A stretch of 5,122 bases of DNA from Flavobacteriales bacterium (GTDB lineage Bacteria; Bacteroidota; Bacteroidia; Flavobacteriales; BACL11), in contig NZWA01000072.1 of NCBI GenBank assembly GCA_002697505.1, positions 21,197 through 26,318 of the forward strand. The letters are read 5' to 3'. Both the position numbers and the translations under genes were made by a program. Under the pieces are notes generated by a model that searched no databases, was not told the origin of the DNA, and saw only the letters and a program-made list of their open reading frames with translations. The number at the start of each line of letters is the position of its first letter. Within the stretch, counting starts at the first letter, position 1. Positions 1 to 5,122 of the stretch are shown one piece after another.

Positions 1-195
1 GGGAATTTTAAAATAAGAACAAACTTAAATAATTATGAAGTTAAAATATCTACTTCCTTAGGTAAAAGTATATATTTCAAGGCAACTAATGAGGGTAATC
101 AAAAAATAGATTTATCAAAATATCCAAAAGGCATTTATATTTTAGAAGTAAACTCGAGTGGAAATAAAGAACAAAAAAAATTAATTATTCAGTAG
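1..195 (+). CDS. C-terminal end of a T9SS-exported protein (type A sorting domain), 5' partial
   Basis: This is the 3' end of a gene whose start lies outside the window. Frame 1 is open from base 1 to the TAG at 193-195 and gives 64 residues. The sequence matches the layout of the Bacteroidota type IX secretion C-terminal sorting domain: a strand followed by a turn (YEVKISTSLGKSIY, residues 12-25), the signature IDLSKYPKGIYILEV (36-50), and a basic end, KKLIIQ. In this family the domain guides the protein across the outer membrane through the Por/Spr machinery and is then cleaved, leaving the protein secreted or anchored on the cell surface. The functional part of the protein is not visible, so its activity cannot be named; these domains are found on adhesins, proteases, glycosidases and other cargo. 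The gene runs toward lpdA with no gap between the two stop codons. The family call is firm. Confidence 0.85.
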   Translation, partial: GNFKIRTNLNNYEVKISTSLGKSIYFKATNEGNQKIDLSKYPKGIYILEVNSSGNKEQKKLIIQ

Positions 196-209
196 TTAAA
201 TATGAATAA
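185..209 (-). terminator. Possible lpdA terminator hairpin across the convergent stops
   Basis: TTATTCA at 185-191 is perfectly complementary to TGAATAA at 203-209, giving a 7-bp stem with an 11-nt loop that contains both stop codons. Read on the minus strand, the stem is followed after 4 nt by a run of eight T (the eight A at 173-180 on the plus strand), as expected for an intrinsic terminator of lpdA. The stem is A/T-rich and therefore weak. On the plus strand no comparable T-run follows, so it would mainly serve the lpdA direction. Chance pairing in A/T-rich DNA is a real alternative. Confidence 0.33.
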
Positions 210-1581
210 CTTCATCATATGCATCTGCAACTGCTTCCATAACAGCTTCACTCATTGTAGGATGAGGATGAACAGATTTTAATATTTCATGCCCTGTTGT
301 TTCTAATTTTCTAGCAACAACAGCCTCAGCAATCATCTCAGTAACATTATATCCAATCATATGACAACCTAACCATTCACCATATTTAGCATCAAAAATA
401 ACTTTAACAAAACCATCCTTATGTCCTGCGGCAGAAGCTTTTCCAGATGCCGTAAAAGGAAATTTTCCTGTTTTAACTTCATAACCAGCCTCTTTTGCTT
501 GTTCTTCAGTGTAACCTACTGACGCAATTTCGGGATTACAATAAGTGCAACCAGGAATATTTTTATAATCAATCTTTTCAGGATTATGACCTGCTATCTT
601 TTCAACACATATTATTCCTTCTGCGGAAGCAACATGTGCTAGAGCTTGTGTGGAGAGAACGTCTCCAATTGCATAATAACCGTTAACATTTGTATTATAA
701 AAGTCATCAACTAAAATCTTTCCATTTTCTGTTTTTATACCTACATCTTCAAGACCAATACCTTCAATATTTGCAGTAATACCTACTGCTGAAAGTACAA
801 CATCACATTCAATTATTTCACTTCCTTTAGAGGTTTTAATTGATACTTTACAACCATCTCCTTTAGTGTCAACTTTTTCAACAGAAGAGTTAGTTAAAAT
901 ATTTATTCCTGACTTTTTAAATGTCCTTTGGAGCTGCTTAGAAATATCTTTATCTTCTAAAGGAACGATATTAGGCAAATACTCAACTATTGTAACATCA
1001 ACTCCCATAGCATTATAAAAATATGCAAATTCCACCCCAATTGCACCAGAGCCAATGACAACCATTTTTTTTGGTGCTTTTTTTAGCACTAAAGCATCTC
1101 TATAACCTAATATTTTCTTACCATCTTGAGGTATGTTAGGTAAAACTCGAGATCTTGCACCTGTAGCTATAATAATGTGTTTTGCTGAATAGTCTGTAGT
1201 TTTTGCATCAGAAGTAACAGAAACTATATTTTCTTTTTTTAACTTCCCAAAACCACTAATAACATCTATTTTATTTTTTTTCATCAAATATGCTATTCCA
1301 TTACTCATACCATCAGCTACATCCCTACTCCTTTTAATAACAGCAGGAAAATCTGACTGTACACCGTCAACTTTAATACCAAAATCTTCTGCATGATTTA
1401 TATAATCAAACACTTGAGCTGATTTTAACAGAGCTTTAGTTGGAATACATCCCCAATTTAAACATACTCCACCTAAACTTTCTTTTTCTATAATTGCTGT
1501 TTTAAAGCCTAATTGAGAAGCACGAATCGCGGTGACATAACCACCGGGGCCACTTCCAAGTACAATAATGTCGTAATTCAT
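196..1581 (-). CDS. lpdA: Dihydrolipoamide dehydrogenase (E3)
   Basis: This is a complete 461-residue flavoprotein, a normal length for the family. It re-oxidises the dihydrolipoyl groups of 2-oxoacid dehydrogenase complexes (pyruvate, 2-oxoglutarate, branched-chain) and the glycine cleavage system, passing electrons via FAD to NAD+ in the cytoplasm. Visible motifs in order: FAD-binding GSGPGG (9-14); redox disulfide C40-LNWG-C45 followed by IPTK; ATG motif at 140-142; NAD-binding GSGAIGVE (177-184) with Glu200 at the end of the next strand, which fits NAD over NADP; second FAD contact YYAIGD (302-307); and the catalytic pair His440/Glu445 in HPHPTMSE near the C terminus. No key residue is missing. 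No E1 or E2 subunit gene is in the window, so which complex it serves cannot be read from context. The ATG at 1579-1581 places the GxGxxG motif at the usual distance from the N terminus. It is preceded by an A/T-only leader without a Shine-Dalgarno sequence. A related disulfide reductase is unlikely given the motif set. Confidence 0.95.
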   Translation of the reverse strand: MNYDIIVLGSGPGGYVTAIRASQLGFKTAIIEKESLGGVCLNWGCIPTKALLKSAQVFDYINHAEDFGIKVDGVQSDFPAVIKRSRDVADGMSNGIAYLMKKNKIDVISGFGKLKKENIVSVTSDAKTTDYSAKHIIIATGARSRVLPNIPQDGKKILGYRDALVLKKAPKKMVVIGSGAIGVEFAYFYNAMGVDVTIVEYLPNIVPLEDKDISKQLQRTFKKSGINILTNSSVEKVDTKGDGCKVSIKTSKGSEIIECDVVLSAVGITANIEGIGLEDVGIKTENGKILVDDFYNTNVNGYYAIGDVLSTQALAHVASAEGIICVEKIAGHNPEKIDYKNIPGCTYCNPEIASVGYTEEQAKEAGYEVKTGKFPFTASGKASAAGHKDGFVKVIFDAKYGEWLGCHMIGYNVTEMIAEAVVARKLETTGHEILKSVHPHPTMSEAVMEAVADAYDEVIHI

Positions 1582-1594
1582 TTTTTAAAATTTT

Positions 1595-1614
1595 TATTAT
1601 GCAATATTATGCAG
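1595..1614. repeat. Tandem direct repeat with 10-bp period, TATTATGCA x2
   Basis: TATTATGCA occurs at 1595-1603 and again at 1605-1613, exactly 10 bp apart, with one spacer base after each copy (A, then G). The pair covers the predicted downstream promoter box of lpdA and its likely start site. A spacing of one helical turn would put both copies on the same face of the DNA, as in some operators. With only two copies in A/T-rich sequence, function is a guess. Confidence 0.45.
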
Positions 1615-1633
1615 AAATCCATTGTATTGCAAG
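1602..1633 (-). promoter_or_regulatory. Candidate Bacteroidota-type promoter for lpdA
   Basis: On the minus strand, CTTG (plus-strand 1630-1633) and TAATATTG (plus-strand 1602-1609) are separated by 20 nt. The Bacteroidota primary sigma factor recognises TTTG about 19-21 nt upstream of TAnnTTTG, so each box has one mismatch and the spacing is right. Transcription would start roughly 15 nt before the lpdA ATG, giving a short leader. Both boxes are low-complexity words in A/T-rich DNA, so this is a candidate only. Confidence 0.3.
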
Positions 1634-1654
1634 CTAAAATGAAAAAATTAGCTT
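1631..1654. repeat. Inverted repeat AAGCTAA/TTAGCTT in the divergent intergenic region
   Basis: AAGCTAA at 1631-1637 pairs perfectly with TTAGCTT at 1648-1654 around a 10-nt A-rich loop. The left arm overlaps the predicted upstream box of the lpdA promoter. It lies between lpdA and the peptidase operon, so it could be an operator acting on either gene or a weak leader hairpin. It does not look like a terminator for either gene because no gene ends here. Apart from this repeat, the direct repeat at 1595-1614 and the weak promoter boxes, I see nothing else in the 133-bp interval 1582-1714. No convincing promoter for the rightward operon was found: boxes such as TATTTTAG at 1690-1697 lack a well-spaced partner. 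Confidence 0.4.
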
Positions 1655-1714
1655 TTAAAAAAATAAACTTTATAACTATTAGAAATTTGTATTTTAGCAA
1701 ATGAACATATTTGG

Positions 1715-3418
1715 ATGATAAACTACTACATTTCATACGAAAAGCCCCACAGGCACTATGTTAATTTTAAATTAATAATTGACACAAAAAATGAAAAAAA
1801 AATTCAGTTCCAACTAGCTGCATGGAGACCGGGAAGATACGAATTAGGAAATTTTTCTCAAAATATTAGTAATTGGAGGGCAGCAAATGAAAATAGTGAG
1901 CTTTTAAATTTTAAAAAAATCACAAAAGACTTATGGCAAGTAGAGACGGAATCATCGAAAAAGATCATAATAACATATTCTTTTTACGCTAACCAACTTG
2001 ATGCCGGGTCTTGTTATTTAGACGAATATCAACTTTATTTAAACCCTGTTCATTGTATTTTTTATGTTGTGGGTCGCGAAAATGAAATGTTTAATATAAA
2101 TCTTGATTTACCAAAAGATTATCAAATAGCCACTTCTCTAAAAAAAAATAAGAATTTATTAATAGCAAATAACTATGATGAATTAGCAGAATCTCCATTT
2201 ATTTGTTCTAATTCTCTTCAACACAACAAATATAGTATTAATAATATAGATTTTCATCTTTGGTTTCAAGGAAAATGCAAAATAGATTGGGAAAAAATAA
2301 AAAAAGATTTTTACTTATTTACAAAGACTCAAATCGAACATTTTAATGGTTTTCCAGTAGACGAATATCATTTTCTATTTCAGATTACTCCATATAGAAG
2401 TTATCATGGGGTTGAACATACAAAAAATACAGTTCTATTATTGGGTCCAAGTGATAAAATCATGAGTGAAAAGTATGAAGATTTACTTGGTGTTTGTTCT
2501 CATGAACTTTATCACACTTGGAACATAAAAGCAATAAGACCAAAAGAGATGTTTCCATATGATTATACAAAAGAAAATTATTTTAGAACTGGTTTTGTAG
2601 CCGAAGGAGTAACAACATACATGGGTGATTTGATGCTATATAAATCAGCAGTTTTTAATTGGAAAGAATTTGTCAAAACACAAAATCAAAACCTGGAAAG
2701 ACACCTCATGAACTATGGAAGGTTTAATCTTTCGGTTGCAGATAGCGGCTTTGATAGTTGGTTAGATGGATATAAATTAGGAGCCCCTGACAGAAAAGTT
2801 TCAATTTACCCTGATGGAGCATTATGTATGCTAATGATTGATTTGGAAATAATAAAAAATACAGATGGAAAAGCAAGTTTAAATTCTGTAATGAAAGAAC
2901 TTTACGATGATTACGCATTAAAGGGAAAAGGATATTCAGAAGATGATTTTAAAAATATTTGTATTAAATATGGTGGTTTGGGAATAATAGAAATTTTTGA
3001 AAATCACATCTATGGTGTTAAAAACTATATTCCAACACTTAAAAAAGCTCTTGAAATTGTTGGGTTACAACTTAAAGATAAGATAAATCCAAATATTTGC
3101 GCACAATATTTTGGTATTGTAGCTGTTAAAGAAAATGGAAAGTATATTATAAAAAAAATTGAACCAAATTCAATTGCAGATCGATATGGAATAGGCCCAG
3201 AAGATGAAATACTAAAAATTGATCAAATAGCAGTTGATGATGACTTAAATGATTTACTTAAAAAAACAAAAGATAAATTTTTATTTACAATAAAAAAGAA
3301 ATTTACAGAGAAAGAAATAGTTTTGTTAAAAGGAAATTATTTTAAGCTATTTGAACTAGAGAAAAGCACAAGTATAACTAAAAAGCAATTAGAGCTACAA
3401 AAAAAATGGCTAAGCTAA
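1715..3418 (+). CDS. M61-family metallopeptidase with C-terminal PDZ domain
   Basis: This is a complete 567-residue protein of the M61 (glycyl aminopeptidase-like) family, zinc enzymes related to the M1 aminopeptidases. Residues 1 to about 175 form the beta-rich N-terminal domain with the typical AAWRPGRYELGNFSQNI stretch (35-51). The catalytic domain follows, with GVEH (232-235) as the substrate-side motif, the zinc site HELYH (263-267) followed by TWN, and the third ligand Glu297 in VAEGVTTY. All catalytic residues are present. About residues 464-535 resemble a PDZ domain (IIKKIEPNSIADRYGIGPEDEI), which usually binds peptide C termini. The N terminus lacks a signal peptide, and no membrane segment is apparent, so a cytoplasmic location is inferred. 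Physiological substrates are unclear; characterised relatives prefer N-terminal Gly or Ala. The ATG at 1715 is the only plausible start, since an in-frame TAA lies at 1673-1675 with no ATG between. It heads a tight run of five genes and ends 3 bp before the next. Confidence 0.9.
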   Translation: MINYYISYEKPHRHYVNFKLIIDTKNEKKIQFQLAAWRPGRYELGNFSQNISNWRAANENSELLNFKKITKDLWQVETESSKKIIITYSFYANQLDAGSCYLDEYQLYLNPVHCIFYVVGRENEMFNINLDLPKDYQIATSLKKNKNLLIANNYDELAESPFICSNSLQHNKYSINNIDFHLWFQGKCKIDWEKIKKDFYLFTKTQIEHFNGFPVDEYHFLFQITPYRSYHGVEHTKNTVLLLGPSDKIMSEKYEDLLGVCSHELYHTWNIKAIRPKEMFPYDYTKENYFRTGFVAEGVTTYMGDLMLYKSAVFNWKEFVKTQNQNLERHLMNYGRFNLSVADSGFDSWLDGYKLGAPDRKVSIYPDGALCMLMIDLEIIKNTDGKASLNSVMKELYDDYALKGKGYSEDDFKNICIKYGGLGIIEIFENHIYGVKNYIPTLKKALEIVGLQLKDKINPNICAQYFGIVAVKENGKYIIKKIEPNSIADRYGIGPEDEILKIDQIAVDDDLNDLLKKTKDKFLFTIKKKFTEKEIVLLKGNYFKLFELEKSTSITKKQLELQKKWLS

Positions 3419-3421
3419 ATT

Positions 3422-3619
3422 ATGGAGATAAAACTATATAAAGGAAGAAAATATAGCTTTTGCTCATGTGGATTAAGCAAAACACTACCCCTTTGTGATA
3501 ATGCTCATAGACTATACAATCAAAAAAATAAAACGAACTATAAATCTATTAAAATTATATCAACAGAATCAACTAGAATAAATATTAGTTCGTCAACATG
3601 GAAAAAAATAGATAATTAA
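3422..3619 (+). CDS. Small CDGSH-type iron-sulfur protein
   Basis: This short 65-residue protein has one complete CDGSH motif: Cys14-x-Cys16-x2-Ser19-x3-Pro23-x-Cys25-Asp26-x2-His29. The three Cys and one His are the ligands of the redox-active 2Fe-2S cluster found in mitoNEET-like proteins, and all are present. The usual core CDGSH reads CDNAH here, a tolerated change. The cellular role of bacterial members is poorly known; redox, iron-sulfur transfer and iron handling have been proposed. Residues 38-61 align by eye with the linker and start of a second CDGSH unit as seen in tandem-motif relatives, but Ser56 and Ser58 stand where the Cys-x-Cys pair would be, and the protein stops soon after. 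No signal peptide or membrane segment is present. It starts 3 bp after the peptidase stop and ends 2 bp before hpt, with no Shine-Dalgarno sequence, so it is probably co-transcribed. The motif makes the small ORF credible despite its size. Confidence 0.85.
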   Translation: MEIKLYKGRKYSFCSCGLSKTLPLCDNAHRLYNQKNKTNYKSIKIISTESTRINISSSTWKKIDN

Positions 3620-3621
3620 TA

Positions 3622-4158
3622 ATGAAAGAAATTATTCTGCATAATAAAATATTTCAACAACACATCTCAAAAGAAGAGATAGATAATATTGTATCAGATC
3701 TAGCAAATAAAATTAATGTTAGTAATACTGAAAAACCTCTTTTTATAGCTGTATTAAATGGCTCTTTCCTTTTTGCAGCAGACATTATGAGAAAAATTAC
3801 TATAGCCAATGCAGAAATATCATTTATTAAATTATCTTCATATGAAGGAATGAAATCAAGTGGAGAAATAAGTGAATTAATTGGAATCAATAGTAATATT
3901 TCTAATAGAAATATCATTTTATTAGAAGATATTATAGATACAGGAAACACATTAGAAAAAATTATTGAAATATTAACTCAAGAACAAGTTGGTAGTATAA
4001 AAGTAGCTACATTACTTTTTAAACCAGATGCCTACAAAAAAAATTTAAATATTGATTTTATTGGAAAATCTATTGAAAATGATTTTGTAGTAGGCTATGG
4101 ATTAGATTATGATGAAATAGGTCGTAACTTACCACACATATATAAATTAAAAAATTAA
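3622..4158 (+). CDS. hpt: Hypoxanthine phosphoribosyltransferase
   Basis: This complete 178-residue cytoplasmic enzyme has the usual length of bacterial Hpt. It salvages hypoxanthine, and in many relatives guanine, by joining it to PRPP to form IMP or GMP. Visible family features are the LNGS loop that contacts pyrophosphate (45-48) followed by FLFAADI; the flexible loop SSYEGMKSSGE (72-82), which closes over the active site; the PRPP-binding motif ILLEDIIDTGNTL (99-111) with the acidic pair Glu102/Asp103; Lys134 of KPDAYKK, which packs on the purine; and FVVGYGLDYDE (155-165), which binds the base and metal. No key residue is missing. The gene lies 2 bp after the CDGSH gene and 2 bp before adk, so it is surely in the same operon. 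Whether guanine is also used cannot be told from the sequence alone. Xanthine-specific paralogues are less likely given the Hpt-type motifs. Confidence 0.95.
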   Translation: MKEIILHNKIFQQHISKEEIDNIVSDLANKINVSNTEKPLFIAVLNGSFLFAADIMRKITIANAEISFIKLSSYEGMKSSGEISELIGINSNISNRNIILLEDIIDTGNTLEKIIEILTQEQVGSIKVATLLFKPDAYKKNLNIDFIGKSIENDFVVGYGLDYDEIGRNLPHIYKLKN

Positions 4159-4160
4159 AC

Positions 4161-4733
4161 ATGTTAAACTTAGTTTTATTTGGCCCTCCGGGAGCTGGAA
4201 AAGGAACCCAAGCAAATTTATTGATTAATAAATACAATTTAACACATCTCTCAACCGGAGATATATTAAGAACTGAGATTACTGCTGGAACAAAATTAGG
4301 CTTAGAGGCTAAAAGTCTAATGGATGCAGGAAATTTAGTTCCAGATGAAGTTGTAATTGGAATGATTGCTTCAAAATTAGATAATAGTCCTAAATCTAAT
4401 GGATTTATATTTGATGGCTTTCCTAGAACAACAGCTCAAGCAAAAGCATTGGATAATTTGCTTGAAGAAAAAAATACATCAATTAATATAATGTTATCTC
4501 TAAAAGTTGAAGATTCAGAGTTAATTAAACGATTATTAAATAGAGGAAAAGATTCTGGAAGATCTGATGACCAAGATGAAAATATTATTGCTAATAGAAT
4601 AAATGAATATAATAATAAAACTGCTCCACTTAAAGATTATTATTCAAAACAAAATAAATTACAAGAAATAGATGGTATAGGATCAATTGAAGAAATAGCA
4701 TCAAATTTAAATCAAGTTATTGAAAATCTTTAG
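4161..4733 (+). CDS. adk: Adenylate kinase, short (LID-less) type
   Basis: This complete 190-residue enzyme interconverts ATP + AMP and 2 ADP in the cytoplasm, setting the adenylate energy balance and supplying ADP for nucleotide synthesis. The P-loop GPPGAGKGT spans 8-16. STGD (31-34) and the AMP-binding segment with NLVPDEVV (58-65) follow, then DGFPRT (85-90). The LID is the short form: RGKDSGRSDDQDE (128-140) carries the phosphate-contacting arginines, and Arg146 lies in the following NRINEY. There is no room for the roughly 30-residue Cys-rich or zinc LID insert of the long type. This short form with GKDSGR is usual in Bacteroidota. The ATG at 4161 puts the P-loop at its normal place near the N terminus and lies 2 bp after the hpt stop; obgE follows 6 bp after its own stop. 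Nothing is missing or truncated. Confidence 0.95.
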   Translation: MLNLVLFGPPGAGKGTQANLLINKYNLTHLSTGDILRTEITAGTKLGLEAKSLMDAGNLVPDEVVIGMIASKLDNSPKSNGFIFDGFPRTTAQAKALDNLLEEKNTSINIMLSLKVEDSELIKRLLNRGKDSGRSDDQDENIIANRINEYNNKTAPLKDYYSKQNKLQEIDGIGSIEEIASNLNQVIENL

Positions 4734-4739
4734 TAATTT

Positions 4740-5122
4740 ATGAAGGTTAAAAACTCAAACTTTATTGATTATGTAAAGATATTTTGCAGATCTGGAAAAG
4801 GTGGTGCTGGATCAACTCATTTCCACAGAAGCAAAACTACTTCTAAAGGAGGACCTGATGGAGGTGATGGAGGTAATGGAGGTAACATTATCATTAAAGG
4901 GAATTCACAAATGTGGACCCTACTTCATCTCAAATTCAAAAAACATATTTTTGCTGAACATGGTGGAGTTGGTAGCGGTAATCACAAACATGGAAAAGAT
5001 GGAGAAGATAAAATAATTGAAGTGCCACTAGGAACAGTTGCTAAGGATGCTGAAACAAATAAAATTTTGTTTGAAATAACTGAAAATAATGAAGAATTTA
5101 TTTTAGTTGAAGGGGGTAAAGG
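4740..5122 (+). CDS. obgE: Obg-family GTPase, N-terminal part (3' partial)
   Basis: The first 127 codons of this gene are present and it runs off the right edge. Obg (ObgE/CgtA) is an essential GTPase that binds the 50S ribosomal subunit, acts in its late assembly and responds to GTP/GDP and (p)ppGpp levels. What is seen is the family-specific glycine-rich Obg fold: FIDYVKIFCRSGKGGAGSTH (8-27), KGGPDGGDGGNGGNIII (36-52) with the Gly-rich helices, LLHLKFKKHIFAEHGG (61-76), the DGED turn (87-90) and VPLGTVAKDAET (95-106). The GTPase (G) domain and any C-terminal domain lie beyond the window, so catalytic motifs cannot be checked. The ATG at 4740 is 6 bp after the adk stop and gives the short N-terminal extension typical of Bacteroidota Obg. 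The leader TAATTT has no Shine-Dalgarno sequence. The glycine codons make the segment less A+T-rich than its neighbours, which is a composition effect, not a sign of transfer. Confidence 0.94.
   Translation, partial: MKVKNSNFIDYVKIFCRSGKGGAGSTHFHRSKTTSKGGPDGGDGGNGGNIIIKGNSQMWTLLHLKFKKHIFAEHGGVGSGNHKHGKDGEDKIIEVPLGTVAKDAETNKILFEITENNEEFILVEGGK

Larger units (their letters stand above)
1715..5122 (+). other. Predicted transcription unit: M61 peptidase, CDGSH protein, hpt, adk, obgE
   Basis: Five genes lie on the same strand with gaps of 3, 2, 2 and 6 bp. None of these gaps can hold a promoter or a terminator hairpin, so one mRNA is the simplest reading; it continues past the right edge. The hpt-adk-obgE order is, as I know it, common in Bacteroidota and ties purine salvage and adenylate balance to a nucleotide-sensing GTPase. 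The peptidase and CDGSH genes at the front are less obviously connected. Internal promoters inside coding sequence cannot be excluded. Confidence 0.65.

Noticed and set aside
495..686. 63-codon open frame on the + strand inside lpdA
   Set aside because: It is antisense to well-conserved lpdA coding sequence, and its translation has no recognisable domain.
1513..1704. Open frame on the + strand spanning the lpdA start and the divergent intergenic region
   Set aside because: Its first third is antisense to the lpdA N terminus and the rest is low-complexity A/T sequence giving Lys/Phe/Ile-rich residues; no family resemblance.
2724..2918. 64-codon open frame on the - strand inside the peptidase gene
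   Set aside because: Antisense to conserved M61 coding sequence, with no domain; explained by A/T-rich composition.
3654..3950. 98-codon open frame on the - strand inside hpt, with a hydrophobic, membrane-like look
   Set aside because: It is the reverse complement of conserved Hpt motifs, including the PRPP-binding loop. Hydrophobic antisense frames are common opposite Lys/Asn/Glu-rich genes.
4848..4884. Repeated GGAGGT-like words resembling a minisatellite or a cluster of Shine-Dalgarno sites
   Set aside because: They are the Gly/Asp codons of the conserved Obg glycine-rich helices (GGPDGGDGGNGG), so the repetition comes from the protein sequence.
4801..5016. 71-codon open frame on the + strand overlapping the start of obgE
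   Set aside because: It is an out-of-frame reading of the Obg glycine-rich domain. The frame from 4740 gives an unmistakable Obg sequence that continues to the window edge.

Overview
The window is A+T-rich bacterial chromosome, almost certainly from a member of the Bacteroidota, most likely a free-living, flavobacteria-like lineage. Three things point there. A secreted protein at the left edge ends in a type IX secretion (T9SS) sorting domain. The Obg and short-type adenylate kinase sequences are of the Bacteroidota kind. The start codons lack Shine-Dalgarno sequences and sit behind A/T-rich leaders. The assignment rests on recognised protein motifs, not on a database search.

Layout: positions 1-195 (+) hold the last 64 codons of a gene for a T9SS-exported protein. 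Its stop codon directly abuts the stop of a convergent gene, lpdA (196-1581, -), a complete dihydrolipoamide dehydrogenase. A 133-bp divergent intergenic region (1582-1714) follows. It carries a candidate Bacteroidota-type promoter for lpdA, a 10-bp-period direct repeat and a 7-bp inverted repeat.

From 1715 to the right edge, five genes run on the + strand with gaps of only 3, 2, 2 and 6 bp, so they probably form one transcription unit. They are an M61-family metallopeptidase with a C-terminal PDZ domain, a 65-residue CDGSH iron-sulfur protein, hpt (hypoxanthine phosphoribosyltransferase), adk (adenylate kinase) and the start of obgE (ribosome-assembly GTPase, cut by the window edge). hpt and adk serve purine salvage and nucleotide balance, and Obg is a GTPase that responds to guanine nucleotide levels, so the right half is a housekeeping nucleotide/ribosome cluster. 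The peptidase and iron-sulfur protein at its head have no obvious pathway link to it.

Most of the window is ordinary core genome, and I see no CRISPR array, mobile element, RNA gene or new defence system. The points most worth a second look are the CDGSH protein, whose C-terminal half looks like a decayed second CDGSH motif with Ser in place of Cys, its place in the peptidase-hpt-adk-obgE run, and the signals in the divergent and convergent junctions.
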